From the NCBI GenBank assembly GCA_028819955.1, contig JAPPKP010000128.1, forward strand, positions 1 through 13,191: a stretch of 13,191 bases of DNA, in the 5' to 3' direction. The notes beneath the pieces are model-generated. The model did no database searches, was not told the DNA's origin, and was given only the letters and a program-made list of their open reading frames with translations. This stretch comes from Rhodospirillaceae bacterium (GTDB taxonomy: Bacteria > Pseudomonadota > Alphaproteobacteria > UBA828). Of the stretch, positions 1 to 7,637 are shown piece after piece; position 1 is the stretch's first letter, and each line of letters starts with the position of its first letter. A program made the position numbers and the translations under genes.

Positions 1-22
1 CCCTGCCGATCTTCCGCTTCAT
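1..22 (-). CDS. Start of a gene overlapping the upstream permease (probably second ABC permease), partial
   Basis: Only the first seven codons (M-K-R-K-I-G-R) are inside the window; the rest lies beyond the left edge. The ATG overlaps the TGA of the preceding permease gene as ATGA, the usual arrangement for translationally coupled subunits. CUT1 sugar ABC operons normally run binding protein, MalF-type permease, MalG-type permease, so this is inferred to be the MalG-type inner-membrane permease. A short basic N-terminus fits such a protein, but the visible residues alone do not identify it. Confidence 0.6.
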
Positions 23-936
23 TTCGCGTATCCCGGCCGGATCTGCACGAAGCGGAGCAGGACGATCGTGCCCACCGCGAGAATAAGCAGCATCATGTAC
101 GAGACCGCGGCGGCGTAGCCGTAGTTCTGCCACTGGAAGCCGTTCTGAAACGAGAAGAAGCTCAGCGTCGTCGTGCTGCGAGCCGGCCCGCCGTAGCTCA
201 GGCCGAAGATGAGATCGAAGGAGCGGAAGGAATCAACCGCTCGGAAGACCGCGGCGAAGATGATCGCGGGCATCAGGAGCGGCAGCGTGACGTAGCGGAA
301 CGTGGCGAGCGGCTTGGCGCCGTCGGCGATCGCCGCCTCGAAGATCTCCTGCGGCAGCGCCTGCAGGCGGGCGTAGACGATGATGAAGACGAACGGCGTC
401 CACTGCCACGATTCGACGAGGATCAGCGTCGGCATCGCCATCTCGATGGAGCCGAACCAGTTCGGCGGCTCGAGACCGACCGCCGCGATGCACCAGTTGA
501 TCAGCCCCCAGTCCGGGTTGAGCAGAGCCCGCCACATCACGCCCACGACGATCGGCGTGATCAGCATGGGCAGCACCAGGATGCCGCGCACGAGCCACGC
601 ACCCCTGAGGTGCAGGTTGAAGAACATGGCCAGCGCGACGCCGAGCACGACCTGAATGGCCAGCGAGGCGCTCACCATGACCGCGCTGTTCTTGGTCGCG
701 TTCCAGAAGTGCGGGTCGCGCAGCAGGTCGCCGTAGTTCCTGAGGCCGACCCAGTCCCCGGTGCCCGCGGCTGCGGTCAGATCCGTGAACGAGAGCCGCA
801 GGCTGTAGAAGAGCGGAAAGATCGCGAACGCCGCGAGATAGAGCAGGGTCGGCGCGAGGAGCAGCCATACGACTGTCCCCGGCCGATCCAGCTTACCCAG
901 CTTGGTGCCGAGCCGCTCGCGACTGGCGGGAGTCAT
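19..936 (-). CDS. CUT1-type sugar ABC transporter permease (MalF/UgpA-like)
   Basis: This is a 305-residue inner-membrane protein that would form half of the channel of a sugar importer. About six hydrophobic segments are visible, the first at residues 22-45 after a short basic cytoplasmic start. The permease EAA loop lies near residues 200-220 (EAAIADGAKP followed by TLPLLMP), the site that docks on the ATPase. Length and loop position are normal for MalF/UgpA-like permeases that lack the large periplasmic loop of E. coli MalF. The gene follows the solute-binding protein gene by 40 bases and overlaps the next gene by ATGA, so it is the middle of an operon. The ATG at 936 is preceded only by a weak GCGGG, which can also pair across the start codon. 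The substrate cannot be read from the permease; a sugar or polyol is inferred from family and neighbours. Confidence 0.93.
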   Translation of the reverse strand: MTPASRERLGTKLGKLDRPGTVVWLLLAPTLLYLAAFAIFPLFYSLRLSFTDLTAAAGTGDWVGLRNYGDLLRDPHFWNATKNSAVMVSASLAIQVVLGVALAMFFNLHLRGAWLVRGILVLPMLITPIVVGVMWRALLNPDWGLINWCIAAVGLEPPNWFGSIEMAMPTLILVESWQWTPFVFIIVYARLQALPQEIFEAAIADGAKPLATFRYVTLPLLMPAIIFAAVFRAVDSFRSFDLIFGLSYGGPARSTTTLSFFSFQNGFQWQNYGYAAAVSYMMLLILAVGTIVLLRFVQIRPGYAK

Positions 937-948
937 CCCGCGATCGGG
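926..948 (-). promoter_or_regulatory. Mutually exclusive small hairpins around the permease start codon
   Basis: In the minus-strand mRNA, GCGGG just before the ATG can pair with CCCGC six bases later, so the start codon sits in the loop of a 5-bp stem. The same upstream bases can instead form CCCG-CGAT-CGGG (937-948). Such structure could lower permease translation relative to the binding protein, which is usually made in excess. The stems are short and the DNA is GC-rich, so chance is a real alternative. Confidence 0.25.
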
Positions 949-976
949 TTACGCGCGGTGTCGGTCTCTCTTCAGC

Positions 977-2416
977 CTATGCGAGGTGACCCGCCTTGCG
1001 CAGAACATCCTCCCACTGGGCCTGCACGTTGTCGCATGCGTTCTTGGCGTCCTGAGCGCCGATGAGCGCCGCGTTGAACTCGACGTTCATCATGGCGTTC
1101 ATCTGGAAGAACTCCGGAATACGCGAAGTCGGGATGGTCACCGCGTTCTCGATGGCGGACAGCGCGTGCTCCAGATAGGGGAACGTCTCGAGCAGCTCCG
1201 GATCCTTGAACGCCGAGGTGCGGTTGGCGTCGATGTTGTAGGCCTCGATCGAGTAGCGGTTAATCCGCTTGTTGGTGACCCAGGTCAGCGCCCGCCAGGC
1301 GGCGCCCCTCTTGGCGGGATCGATATTCGCAGGAATGCCGACTCCCCAGCCGCCCTGGATTGCACTCGGCATATGCCCCGGCCCCGCCGGCACCGGCGCG
1401 GTTCCCGTGACATCAGCGACCAGCGAGTTCTCCTCGTTGAGCACCGGCCCGGCAATGGTCGACCAGAAGATCATTTGCGCGATCCTGCCGGTGGAGAATC
1501 CGTCCACGTTCTCGGCGAAGCCGTATTGCGTGACGTTCTTCGGCGCGTAGGGCAGGTAGTCGATAAGCATCTGCAGCGCGTTGATGCCCTCGGGCGAGTT
1601 GATCTGCGGCATGAAGTTCTTCTCGTTGGGGTCGCCGCTCATCAGGCTGCCGCCGGTGGTGATGAAGCGCGTGTACCAGTCCACCGTGGCGAGCGAGAAA
1701 TCGTTCGCGCCGATGAAGCTGCATCCGGCCACGTCGTCGCTGTGCAACGCCTGGGCGGCCGCCATGAACTCGTCCCAGGTGCTCGCCGGCTGGAGCCCGG
1801 CCTCCTCGAACAGGTCCTTGCGATAGAAATAGATGACCGAGCCGGAATGGAGGCCCGGAATGCCGTAAACATCCGTGCCCTGGCCGACCGTCCCCGTCGC
1901 CATGTCGTAGTAGCCGACATTTCTCATGGCAGCTGGAATGAAGTCGTCGAAGTCCCAGTCGGGCGGCGTCTCGGCCGGGTCGTCGATGAACTCGTTGAGC
2001 TGCATGAAGTAACCGCCGCCGACCTGTTGCGTGGTGAGGAATCCCAGATACTCGATCAGCTCGAACGACGACTGCTCGGCCTTGAGGTTTTGCAGCGTTT
2101 TCTCGATCAACGGGCCGAGGGCCGGTGCCGAGACCACTAGGTCGATTCCGGTTTCCGCCTTCATTTCGGGCAGGAGATCGTCGAGCGCCCGATGATCGTT
2201 CTCGTCACCGGTCATGAGAATGTTGATCTCGGTCCCGGCGTATTTCATCGGGTCGTAATCGGCAGCGAACGCTTGCCGTGCACCCATCAGGCCCGGAAGC
2301 GCTGCGGCGGTGACGCCGGCCGCGCCCGCGCCCTTGATGACCTGACGGCGATTAACCCCGCCAAGGATGCTCTTGTTGGGATCGCCCGTCCGACCAGACG
2401 TGGTTCGTTTGCCCAT
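977..2416 (-). CDS. Tat-exported extracellular solute-binding protein of a sugar ABC importer
   Basis: This 479-residue protein captures the substrate in the periplasm and delivers it to the permease pair. The N-terminus carries a twin-arginine signal: RRQVIKG at residues 23-29, a hydrophobic alanine/glycine stretch to about residue 46, and a likely cleavage after AFA near residue 51, so it is probably exported folded. The mature part has the layout of family 1 sugar-binding proteins, including a GGWGVGIP stretch near the C-terminal third followed by a helix-rich end. The ATG at 2416 has a strong GGGGAGG ribosome-binding site six bases upstream, which settles the start. It lies 119 bases downstream of the SDR gene and 40 bases upstream of the permease gene on the same strand. 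The family is clear; the ligand is unknown. Confidence 0.92.
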   Translation of the reverse strand: MGKRTTSGRTGDPNKSILGGVNRRQVIKGAGAAGVTAAALPGLMGARQAFAADYDPMKYAGTEINILMTGDENDHRALDDLLPEMKAETGIDLVVSAPALGPLIEKTLQNLKAEQSSFELIEYLGFLTTQQVGGGYFMQLNEFIDDPAETPPDWDFDDFIPAAMRNVGYYDMATGTVGQGTDVYGIPGLHSGSVIYFYRKDLFEEAGLQPASTWDEFMAAAQALHSDDVAGCSFIGANDFSLATVDWYTRFITTGGSLMSGDPNEKNFMPQINSPEGINALQMLIDYLPYAPKNVTQYGFAENVDGFSTGRIAQMIFWSTIAGPVLNEENSLVADVTGTAPVPAGPGHMPSAIQGGWGVGIPANIDPAKRGAAWRALTWVTNKRINRYSIEAYNIDANRTSAFKDPELLETFPYLEHALSAIENAVTIPTSRIPEFFQMNAMMNVEFNAALIGAQDAKNACDNVQAQWEDVLRKAGHLA

Positions 2417-2506
2417 GATTTCCTCCCCTCGAATTCTTGCTGCCGGCGCTTATGCATCGCCGGTCGCAAACGCTATCACCGAAGGAGCAGGGGAGTCACC
2501 CGGTTG

Positions 2507-2534
2507 CGGCGCGCGGGCAGGCCGCCGCGCGCCG
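2507..2534 (-). terminator. GC-rich 10-bp hairpin directly after the SDR gene
   Basis: CGGCGCGCGG (2507-2516) and its exact reverse complement CCGCGCGCCG (2525-2534) are separated by eight bases and end one base from the SDR stop codon. No T-run follows on the minus strand, so this is not a classical intrinsic terminator. It may be an mRNA-stabilising or processing stem between the SDR and the binding-protein gene, or part of a Rho-dependent end. Confidence 0.4.
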
Positions 2535-2535
2535 G

Positions 2536-3336
2536 CTATGCGGTCAGGTAGCCGTCGTCGCACATGATGGTGTGGCCGGTCACCAGCTCCGACGCGTCGC
2601 TTGCGAGGAAGACCGCGGCCCCGATCAGCTCGCGCGGCAGGCCGAGCCGTGGCCGGACCATGCGGGCCTTGATGAAATCGGCGGTGTGAGAGGTCGTCTG
2701 AGCGGCCCTGCGGGTCATCGGGGATTCCATCAGCGTCGGGCCGATCCCGTTGACGCGGACGCCCCGCTCGCGCCACTCCAGCGCGAGCACCTTGGTCACC
2801 TGGGCGATCCCGCCCTTGGACGCGATGTAGGCGCTCGACAGCGGGTAGGCGATGAAGGAGCCGATCGACGCCATGTTGATGATGCTGCCCTTGCCCTGGT
2901 CGAGCATGAGGGTGCCGAACGCCTGACAGCAGAGGTACGTGCCCTTCAGGTTCAGCTCGATGATGTGGTCGAAGCGCTCCTCGGGGAACTCTTCGGCCGG
3001 GCTGCGATGGGCGGCGCCCGCGCTGTTGACGAGGATGTCGACGCGACCGTGCTCGCGCCGCACCGCGTCCGCGACCTCGACGCACCGGCTGCGCTTGGTC
3101 ACGTCGAGCGACACTGCCTGGGCGCTGCCACCCTGTTCGGCAACGGCTTTTACGGTCTCGCCGGCGCCGTCCTCGTCGATGTCGGCGACGACGACCGTGA
3201 CGCCGCACTGCGCGTAGCCGATGGCGATGGCCCGGCCGAGCCCGCTGCCGCCACCCGTGATCACGGCCACCCGGCCGGACAGGTCGAAGATATCGCGCGC
3301 GTAGCCGAGCGGGACGCTGGTGTCATCCGAAGACAT
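2536..3336 (-). CDS. SDR-family NAD(P)-dependent dehydrogenase
   Basis: This is a 266-residue classical short-chain dehydrogenase, a cytoplasmic enzyme that would interconvert an alcohol and a ketone, here probably of a sugar or polyol brought in by the adjacent importer. The cofactor loop TGGGSGLG is at residues 27-34, NSAG (usual NNAG) at 104-107, and the catalytic set is N129, S157, Y170 and K174 (YIASK). An acidic ADID follows the second strand (51-54), which favours NAD over NADP. The length is typical. The ATG at 3336 is chosen because GGAGG lies just upstream (GGAGGTGCCG-ATG) and the Rossmann fold begins about 20 residues in. The frame stays open further upstream, but that part runs into the divergent ATPase gene and has no family resemblance. 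It leads the minus-strand transport operon. Exact substrate unknown. Confidence 0.92.
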   Translation of the reverse strand: MSSDDTSVPLGYARDIFDLSGRVAVITGGGSGLGRAIAIGYAQCGVTVVVADIDEDGAGETVKAVAEQGGSAQAVSLDVTKRSRCVEVADAVRREHGRVDILVNSAGAAHRSPAEEFPEERFDHIIELNLKGTYLCCQAFGTLMLDQGKGSIINMASIGSFIAYPLSSAYIASKGGIAQVTKVLALEWRERGVRVNGIGPTLMESPMTRRAAQTTSHTADFIKARMVRPRLGLPRELIGAAVFLASDASELVTGHTIMCDDGYLTA

Positions 3337-3505
3337 CGGCACCTCCGAAATGTGTATGGAGTGGGGTGATCGGGTCGCGTCCCACCGCAATTCTGTGCCG
3401 CCGACCAGTACCCATCGCGACCGAAAGCCTGTATCAAAATGTGGAGTGGCGACGGTAGTGGGGCGCTCCGGTGCGGTCAACGCGCCGGCGCGCATCGAGG
3501 CCGGG
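3337..3505. promoter_or_regulatory. Divergent promoter region between the SDR and the ABC ATPase genes
   Basis: These 169 bases separate two genes that point away from each other and must hold promoters for both the minus-strand transport operon and the ATPase. I see no confident -35/-10 pair. A TATCAA half-site (3432-3437) equals one arm of the perfect palindrome found at 12733-12748, but the partner arm is missing. No shared operator was established. Confidence 0.4.
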
Positions 3506-4732
3506 ATGAGGTTCCCGATGGGCGCGATCGGTCTCAGCAAAATCAGGAAGGTCTTTCCCGACGGCACGGTGGCCGTCAACGACGTGGACCTGGAAATCGA
3601 CGACGGCGAATTCGTCGTGTTCGTCGGCCCTTCCGGGTGCGGCAAGACCACTCTGCTGCGGCTGATCTCCGGCCTCGAGACGATGACCGCCGGCGAGATT
3701 CGCTTCGACGGCAAGGTCATCAACGACGTCTCGGCGCGCGAGCGAAACATGGCCATGGTGTTTCAGAACTACGCGCTCTATCCGCACATGACCGTGCGCC
3801 AGAACATCGCCTTTGCCCTGCGCGTACGTAAGTTCCGCCCGGCCGAGATCGCCGAGAGAGTGAAAGAGGCGGCGCGCATTCTGGATCTCGATCAGCTTCT
3901 CGACCGCAAGCCCAAGCAGCTCTCCGGCGGCCAGCGGCAGCGGGTGGCCATGGGGCGGGCGATCGTTCGCCATCCGGGCGCCTTTCTGCTCGACGAGCCG
4001 CTCTCCAATCTGGACGCCAAGTTGCGGGTGCAGCTGCGCACCGAGCTGCGGCGCCTCCACGAACGCCTGGGTGTGACCACGATCCATGTCACCCACGATC
4101 AGGTCGAGGCGATGACCCTGGGCGATCGCGTCGCCATATTTTCGGAAGGCTCGCTCCAGCAGTACGACACGCCACAGGCGCTCTACCGCCAGCCGGCCAA
4201 CATCTTCGTGGCCGGCTTCATCGGCAGCCCGGCGATGAACTTCGTCGAAGCGCAGCTCACCGGGAGCGGTGCGGAGGCCACGGCGTCGATGGGTGGCAGC
4301 AAGATCATGCTGGGGCCCTTGTCGCTCGGCGGCGAGGCCGGACCCGGCGATCGCGTGCTATTGGGCGTTCGGCCCGAGCACCTGGGATGGCGACGCAGCG
4401 GTGATAACGCATCGGGCGCCCTGCAGGCTCGGGTCGAGCTCGTTGAACATATCGAGCCCGAGGCCTACGTCTCCGCATCACTGTTGGACCCGGCCATCGT
4501 CGTCCGCAAAGCCGACGAATTCGTCGGCGGCAGCCAGGAGGACACGGCCCCGCTAGCGCACGACGATGCTCGTTTCCTGACCTTGCGGGTGTCGGCGGAC
4601 GACGTTCCCGCACGAGGCGAGGTCATCGACCTCGCCATAAACGGCGATCGCATCTGCCTGTTCGACCTCGCGACCGGCAACAGCCTTGGCCACACGCACA
4701 ATCAACGAGGCCGGCAACGAGATCGGACCTGA
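3506..4732 (+). CDS. CUT1-type sugar ABC transporter ATP-binding protein (UgpC/MsmX/MalK-like)
   Basis: This 408-residue cytoplasmic ATPase would power the importer encoded on the other strand. All motifs are intact: Walker A GPSGCGKT (41-48), Q-loop Q87, signature LSGGQ (139-143), Walker B LLDEP (161-165), D-loop SNLD (167-170) and switch histidine H197. The C-terminal part (from about 240) is the regulatory OB/TOBE-like region of MalK/UgpC proteins, including GVRPEHLG. The total is somewhat longer than the usual 360 or so residues because of a polar tail. The ATG at 3506 has GAGG upstream; another in-frame ATG at 3518 is possible. The frame also stays open upstream to 3320, overlapping the SDR gene, but those residues do not look like part of the family. 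It is divergent from the SDR-binding protein-permease operon rather than inside it. Confidence 0.93.
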   Translation: MRFPMGAIGLSKIRKVFPDGTVAVNDVDLEIDDGEFVVFVGPSGCGKTTLLRLISGLETMTAGEIRFDGKVINDVSARERNMAMVFQNYALYPHMTVRQNIAFALRVRKFRPAEIAERVKEAARILDLDQLLDRKPKQLSGGQRQRVAMGRAIVRHPGAFLLDEPLSNLDAKLRVQLRTELRRLHERLGVTTIHVTHDQVEAMTLGDRVAIFSEGSLQQYDTPQALYRQPANIFVAGFIGSPAMNFVEAQLTGSGAEATASMGGSKIMLGPLSLGGEAGPGDRVLLGVRPEHLGWRRSGDNASGALQARVELVEHIEPEAYVSASLLDPAIVVRKADEFVGGSQEDTAPLAHDDARFLTLRVSADDVPARGEVIDLAINGDRICLFDLATGNSLGHTHNQRGRQRDRT

Positions 4733-5260
4733 TCGGCCTGGCTTCGCAGCCGCTCGGCCAAGAGGGCGCAAATCGCGCTAAGACCCAACTGAAGTACCGG
4801 TGCAGGCGGGGCCGGACGGTTCATTCATAGCCGCTATACGGCGTATCCGGTGAGCGTCAGCCCCTCGACGTCGCGATGCGGTGCGGGACCCAGGCGCCCC
4901 GCCCGATCGAAACCAGGGCGATGACTGCGCCCGGAACGTTGCGGGCATGAATGTGGGGATGATCGATTGCCTATAAGAAATAGGAAATGATACCAGTGCG
5001 TTACGTGCAATCCTCGGTGGCCCTCGTCCACCATCACCATCACATCGCGAATTCTAACCGGCCGGTCGGATAGAGGTACGTATTCAAGCCCATTGTACTG
5101 CCCCTTTACCGACTTGAAGCCGGCTTGAGTCGACCGTCGTCGCCACGGCGAGCGGTCCGTCGTCCTGCCCGCACTCGTGAGCGAAATACACTAAGGGCCA
5201 TGCCGAATTGACCGGCGTCTGACGCGCGACCAGTGTCTTGGCGACGTTGGACAGGTGTGA
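4733..5260. other. 528-base stretch without a convincing gene
   Basis: No frame here reads as a known protein. A small imperfect stem (GGCT-TCGC-AGCC, 4740-4751) lies just after the ATPase stop but lacks a T-run. A CCTAT-AAGAA-ATAGG inverted repeat is at 4970-4984 and the perfect palindrome AAGCCGGCTT at 5117-5126. A minus-strand frame at 4834-5043 (69 codons) could be a decayed gene end, but I do not recognise it. The right end should contain the nnrS promoter. Confidence 0.5.
5208..5221 (+). promoter_or_regulatory. Possible degenerate FNR/NnrR-type box upstream of nnrS
   Basis: TTGAC-CGGC-GTCTG matches the TTGAC-N4-GTCAA form of the FNR/Dnr/NnrR family box at eight of ten defined positions and lies about 40 bases before the NnrS start. 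nnrS genes are known to be controlled by nitric-oxide or low-oxygen regulators of this family in several proteobacteria. The right half-site is poor, so this is only a candidate. Confidence 0.25.
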
Positions 5261-6439
5261 GTGGGGCTGATGGTTCCCGTCCTATCCATAGGCTTCCGGC
5301 CGTTCTACCTGCTGGCGGGGGCGTTTGCGGCGGTGGGGCTGCCGGTCTGGCACTTCGCACCGGGGGACGTGCTGCCCGTCGAGCCCTATCTAGCGGGGCC
5401 CGCTTGGCACGCGCACGAGATGGTTTTCGGCTTCTCCGCGGCGGTGCTCACGGGCTTCCTGCTGACGGCGGCGAGGGCCTGGACTGGCTTGGCGACGCCC
5501 ACCGGCTGGCGGCTTGCTGCGCTGGCTGCGCTCTGGGTGGCGGGCCGTGTACTGGTCGCGACGGGACCGGCGATCCCGGCCATCGTGGTTGATTGCGTGT
5601 TCCTGCCCTGTGTCTCGCTCGCGGTCGCGCTGCCGGTCGTGCGTGCGCGCAACCACCGGAACCTCCCTGTGGCGGCGGTGCCGGCGCTGCTGGGCGGGGC
5701 CAACCTGCTGTTCCACCTGGACCACGTGGACCTCATCGCAATGCCGCGCGTGAACGGCGGTGCGCTGCTGGGGCTGGATCTTTTCGCGCTGCTGGTCACG
5801 CTGATGGCCGGACGGGTGATCCCGGCGTTTACCGCCAACGCGGTGCCGGAGGCGCGGCCCCGGCGGAACGTCTATGTCGAGATCGTAGCGCTCGCTACGC
5901 TGGCGATCCTCCTGATCGCGGGCGCGCCTGGCGAATGGGTGCCGGGCGGCCCCTGGCTCGCGGCCGTGGCGGCGCTCGGCGCATTGGCGCAAATCGTGCG
6001 GCTCTGGCTTTGGGATCCGGCGGCGACGTTGCAGGAGCCGCTGCTCTGGGTGCTGCCGCTCTCCTACGCCTGGCTGCCGGCGGCGCTGATCCTGCGCGCA
6101 CTCTGGCTGGCGGATGCGAACGTGCCGGCGGCCGCGGCTTACCACGCGCTGGGCGCGGGCGCGATGGGCGGGCTCATGCTGGGGATGATGACGCGAAGCG
6201 CGCTCGGCCATACCGGCCGGCCGCTCGCCGCAGGGCGCGTGGAGCTCGTGGCCTACGTGCTGGTCCACCTTGGCGCAGCGCTGCGGGTCTTCGGCCCGCT
6301 CGCCGGAGAGGAAGCCGAGCCTCACGCCCACGCCGCCTCGGCCGTGCTCTGGTCCGGCGCCATCCCCCTCTTCCTCGCCGCGTACTGGCCTATCCTGACG
6401 CGACCCCGCATCGACGAGGCGCCTGCGCCCGAAGGTTGA
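5261..6439 (+). CDS. nnrS: NnrS family haem/copper membrane protein
   Basis: This is a 392-residue, very hydrophobic inner-membrane protein with about twelve predicted membrane segments. NnrS proteins bind haem and copper and are associated with nitric-oxide stress and denitrification; their exact chemistry is unsettled. Family marks are the N-terminal GFRPFYLLAG (residues 11-20), WHAHEMVFGF (49-58) with conserved histidines, FHLDH near 151-155, and GRVIPAFTAN (184-193). The length is normal. The start is either GTG at 5261 or ATG at 5270; neither has a strong ribosome-binding site and the choice changes only three residues. No nitrite or nitric-oxide reductase gene is visible beside it. It stands 152 bases before the aldolase-like gene on the same strand, and a functional link between them is not evident. 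Confidence 0.9.
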   Translation: MGLMVPVLSIGFRPFYLLAGAFAAVGLPVWHFAPGDVLPVEPYLAGPAWHAHEMVFGFSAAVLTGFLLTAARAWTGLATPTGWRLAALAALWVAGRVLVATGPAIPAIVVDCVFLPCVSLAVALPVVRARNHRNLPVAAVPALLGGANLLFHLDHVDLIAMPRVNGGALLGLDLFALLVTLMAGRVIPAFTANAVPEARPRRNVYVEIVALATLAILLIAGAPGEWVPGGPWLAAVAALGALAQIVRLWLWDPAATLQEPLLWVLPLSYAWLPAALILRALWLADANVPAAAAYHALGAGAMGGLMLGMMTRSALGHTGRPLAAGRVELVAYVLVHLGAALRVFGPLAGEEAEPHAHAASAVLWSGAIPLFLAAYWPILTRPRIDEAPAPEG

Positions 6440-6591
6440 CCCCTACGGCCCACGCCATAACAACAGTCGACCGAGAGGTAGTTCTAGCTATCTTTCGGCT
6501 CGATTGCGCCGGAACTTGCGAATCTGGAGAATCGGGCCCTTCGATGCGACGCCGAGCGAGGCGGGCGACACGGCCCTGGGGAGCTACCTGC

Positions 6592-7587
6592 ATGAAGACA
6601 CTCGATCGAAAGCTCGGCGCGATCCTGCGGGGAAGCGGCGCGAAGACCGACTTCATTATCGCGGACGCCAAGGACGCCGACATGGGTGGCGGGCGGCCCG
6701 CCCCCGGCCCGGAGCGCGGCGCGGACGGGCGGCCGCTCGATGCGTTCCGGCCGCTCAACGGATACCTCGACGAGATACGGGCAATCATCCGTCAGGGAAT
6801 TGTCGACGTGATGCTGGTCTCGTCTTCCACTCTGGAGCGGCTCGGGACGGAAATATTCGAGAGCTCGCAGGTCACCCCCGCCATTCGCGCCAACGACACG
6901 ACGGACATCTGGGGCGTGCGGGGAGGCGCTTACGCGTCCGAGCCGTCACGGCCGTTCCGCACCGCTTCGCTCTCCCGCGCGCGCGACCTCGGGTGCGACC
7001 TCTGCCTCTACTCGATCACCTTCAACAACCGCGTGGACGACGACCTGCGGAGCCTCGAGGCGTTCGCGGACTTCCGCGAGGACGCGGAGCGGAGCGGCAT
7101 GCGCTACTTCCTGGAGGTGTTCAACCCCAACGTCGACGCAGGCCTCGCCTCGCTTGAGGAGACCGGTGCCTACGTCGGCGACTGCATCGTCCGCTGCCTC
7201 GCGGGGCTGACGCGAGCGGAGCGGCCCCACTTCCTCAAGATCGCCTACAACGGCCCGCGCGCGATGGGCGAGCTCTGCTCCTACGACCCTGAGCTGGTCG
7301 TGGGAATCCTCGGCGGAGCGGCGGGGACCAACCGCGACACCTTCCAGCTCCTTAGCGACGCCCAGCGGGACGGCGGCCGGGTGGCCCTCTTCGGCCGCAA
7401 GATCAAGCTCGCGGAGTCTCCGCTCGAAATGGTCCGCCACATGCGGCGGGTGGTCGACGGGGAGCTGTCGCCGGAGGAGGCCGTGCACGCGTACCACGCC
7501 GCGATCCGGGCGGACGGCCTGGTGCCGGCCCGCTCCCTCGACGAAGACCTCCGGATCACCGAGCCGGCCCTCCTACTTGGGGCTTGA
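6592..7587 (+). CDS. Class I aldolase-like TIM-barrel protein
   Basis: This 331-residue cytoplasmic protein has the look of DhnA/LacD-type class I aldolases, which cleave phosphorylated ketoses through a lysine Schiff base. The alternating strand and helix pattern runs from DFIIADAKDAD (20-30) through DVMLVSS (72-78), CLYSITFNN (138-146), YFLEVFNPN (172-180) and HFLKIAYNG (213-221) to VALFGRKI (264-271). K216 is the likely Schiff-base lysine, and the GRK near 268-270 sits where such enzymes hold the substrate phosphate. The ATG at 6592 is taken because GGGGAG lies about ten bases upstream; an in-frame ATG at 6544 is possible. The kinase gene begins 50 bases after its stop (or overlaps it if TTG 7584 is used), so the two are almost certainly co-expressed. 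Family assignment is by pattern; substrate unknown. An IolJ- or YihT-like role elsewhere in sugar breakdown cannot be excluded. Confidence 0.7.
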   Translation: MKTLDRKLGAILRGSGAKTDFIIADAKDADMGGGRPAPGPERGADGRPLDAFRPLNGYLDEIRAIIRQGIVDVMLVSSSTLERLGTEIFESSQVTPAIRANDTTDIWGVRGGAYASEPSRPFRTASLSRARDLGCDLCLYSITFNNRVDDDLRSLEAFADFREDAERSGMRYFLEVFNPNVDAGLASLEETGAYVGDCIVRCLAGLTRAERPHFLKIAYNGPRAMGELCSYDPELVVGILGGAAGTNRDTFQLLSDAQRDGGRVALFGRKIKLAESPLEMVRHMRRVVDGELSPEEAVHAYHAAIRADGLVPARSLDEDLRITEPALLLGA

Positions 7588-7637
7588 GCGGGACGAGACG
7601 ACCGGAAGGGGCCGGAAGCAGGGCGGAGGCACGACGG

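Noticed and set aside
902..2140. 412-codon open frame on the plus strand
   Set aside because: It is antisense to the solute-binding protein gene and looks like a mirror frame, rich in H, R, V and D.
3348..3450. Two similar stretches AAATGTGtatgGAGTGG and AAATGTGGAGTGG in the divergent promoter region
   Set aside because: The match needs a four-base gap and is too short to separate from chance; no third copy was seen.
3337..3756. Long N-terminal extension of the SDR
   Set aside because: It would overlap the start of the divergent ATPase gene and shows no SDR-like sequence; a good ribosome-binding site precedes the ATG at 3336.
5029..5054. Run of five CAC/CAT codons followed by an EcoRI site, resembling a cloning-vector His tag
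   Set aside because: It is not in a translated gene, no other vector sequence is visible around it and the flanks look like ordinary genomic DNA; coincidence is the simpler reading.
5593..6591. Extension of the aldolase frame upstream through the NnrS gene
   Set aside because: The residues before 6592 are an out-of-frame reading of nnrS; the aldolase homology and a ribosome-binding site begin at 6592.
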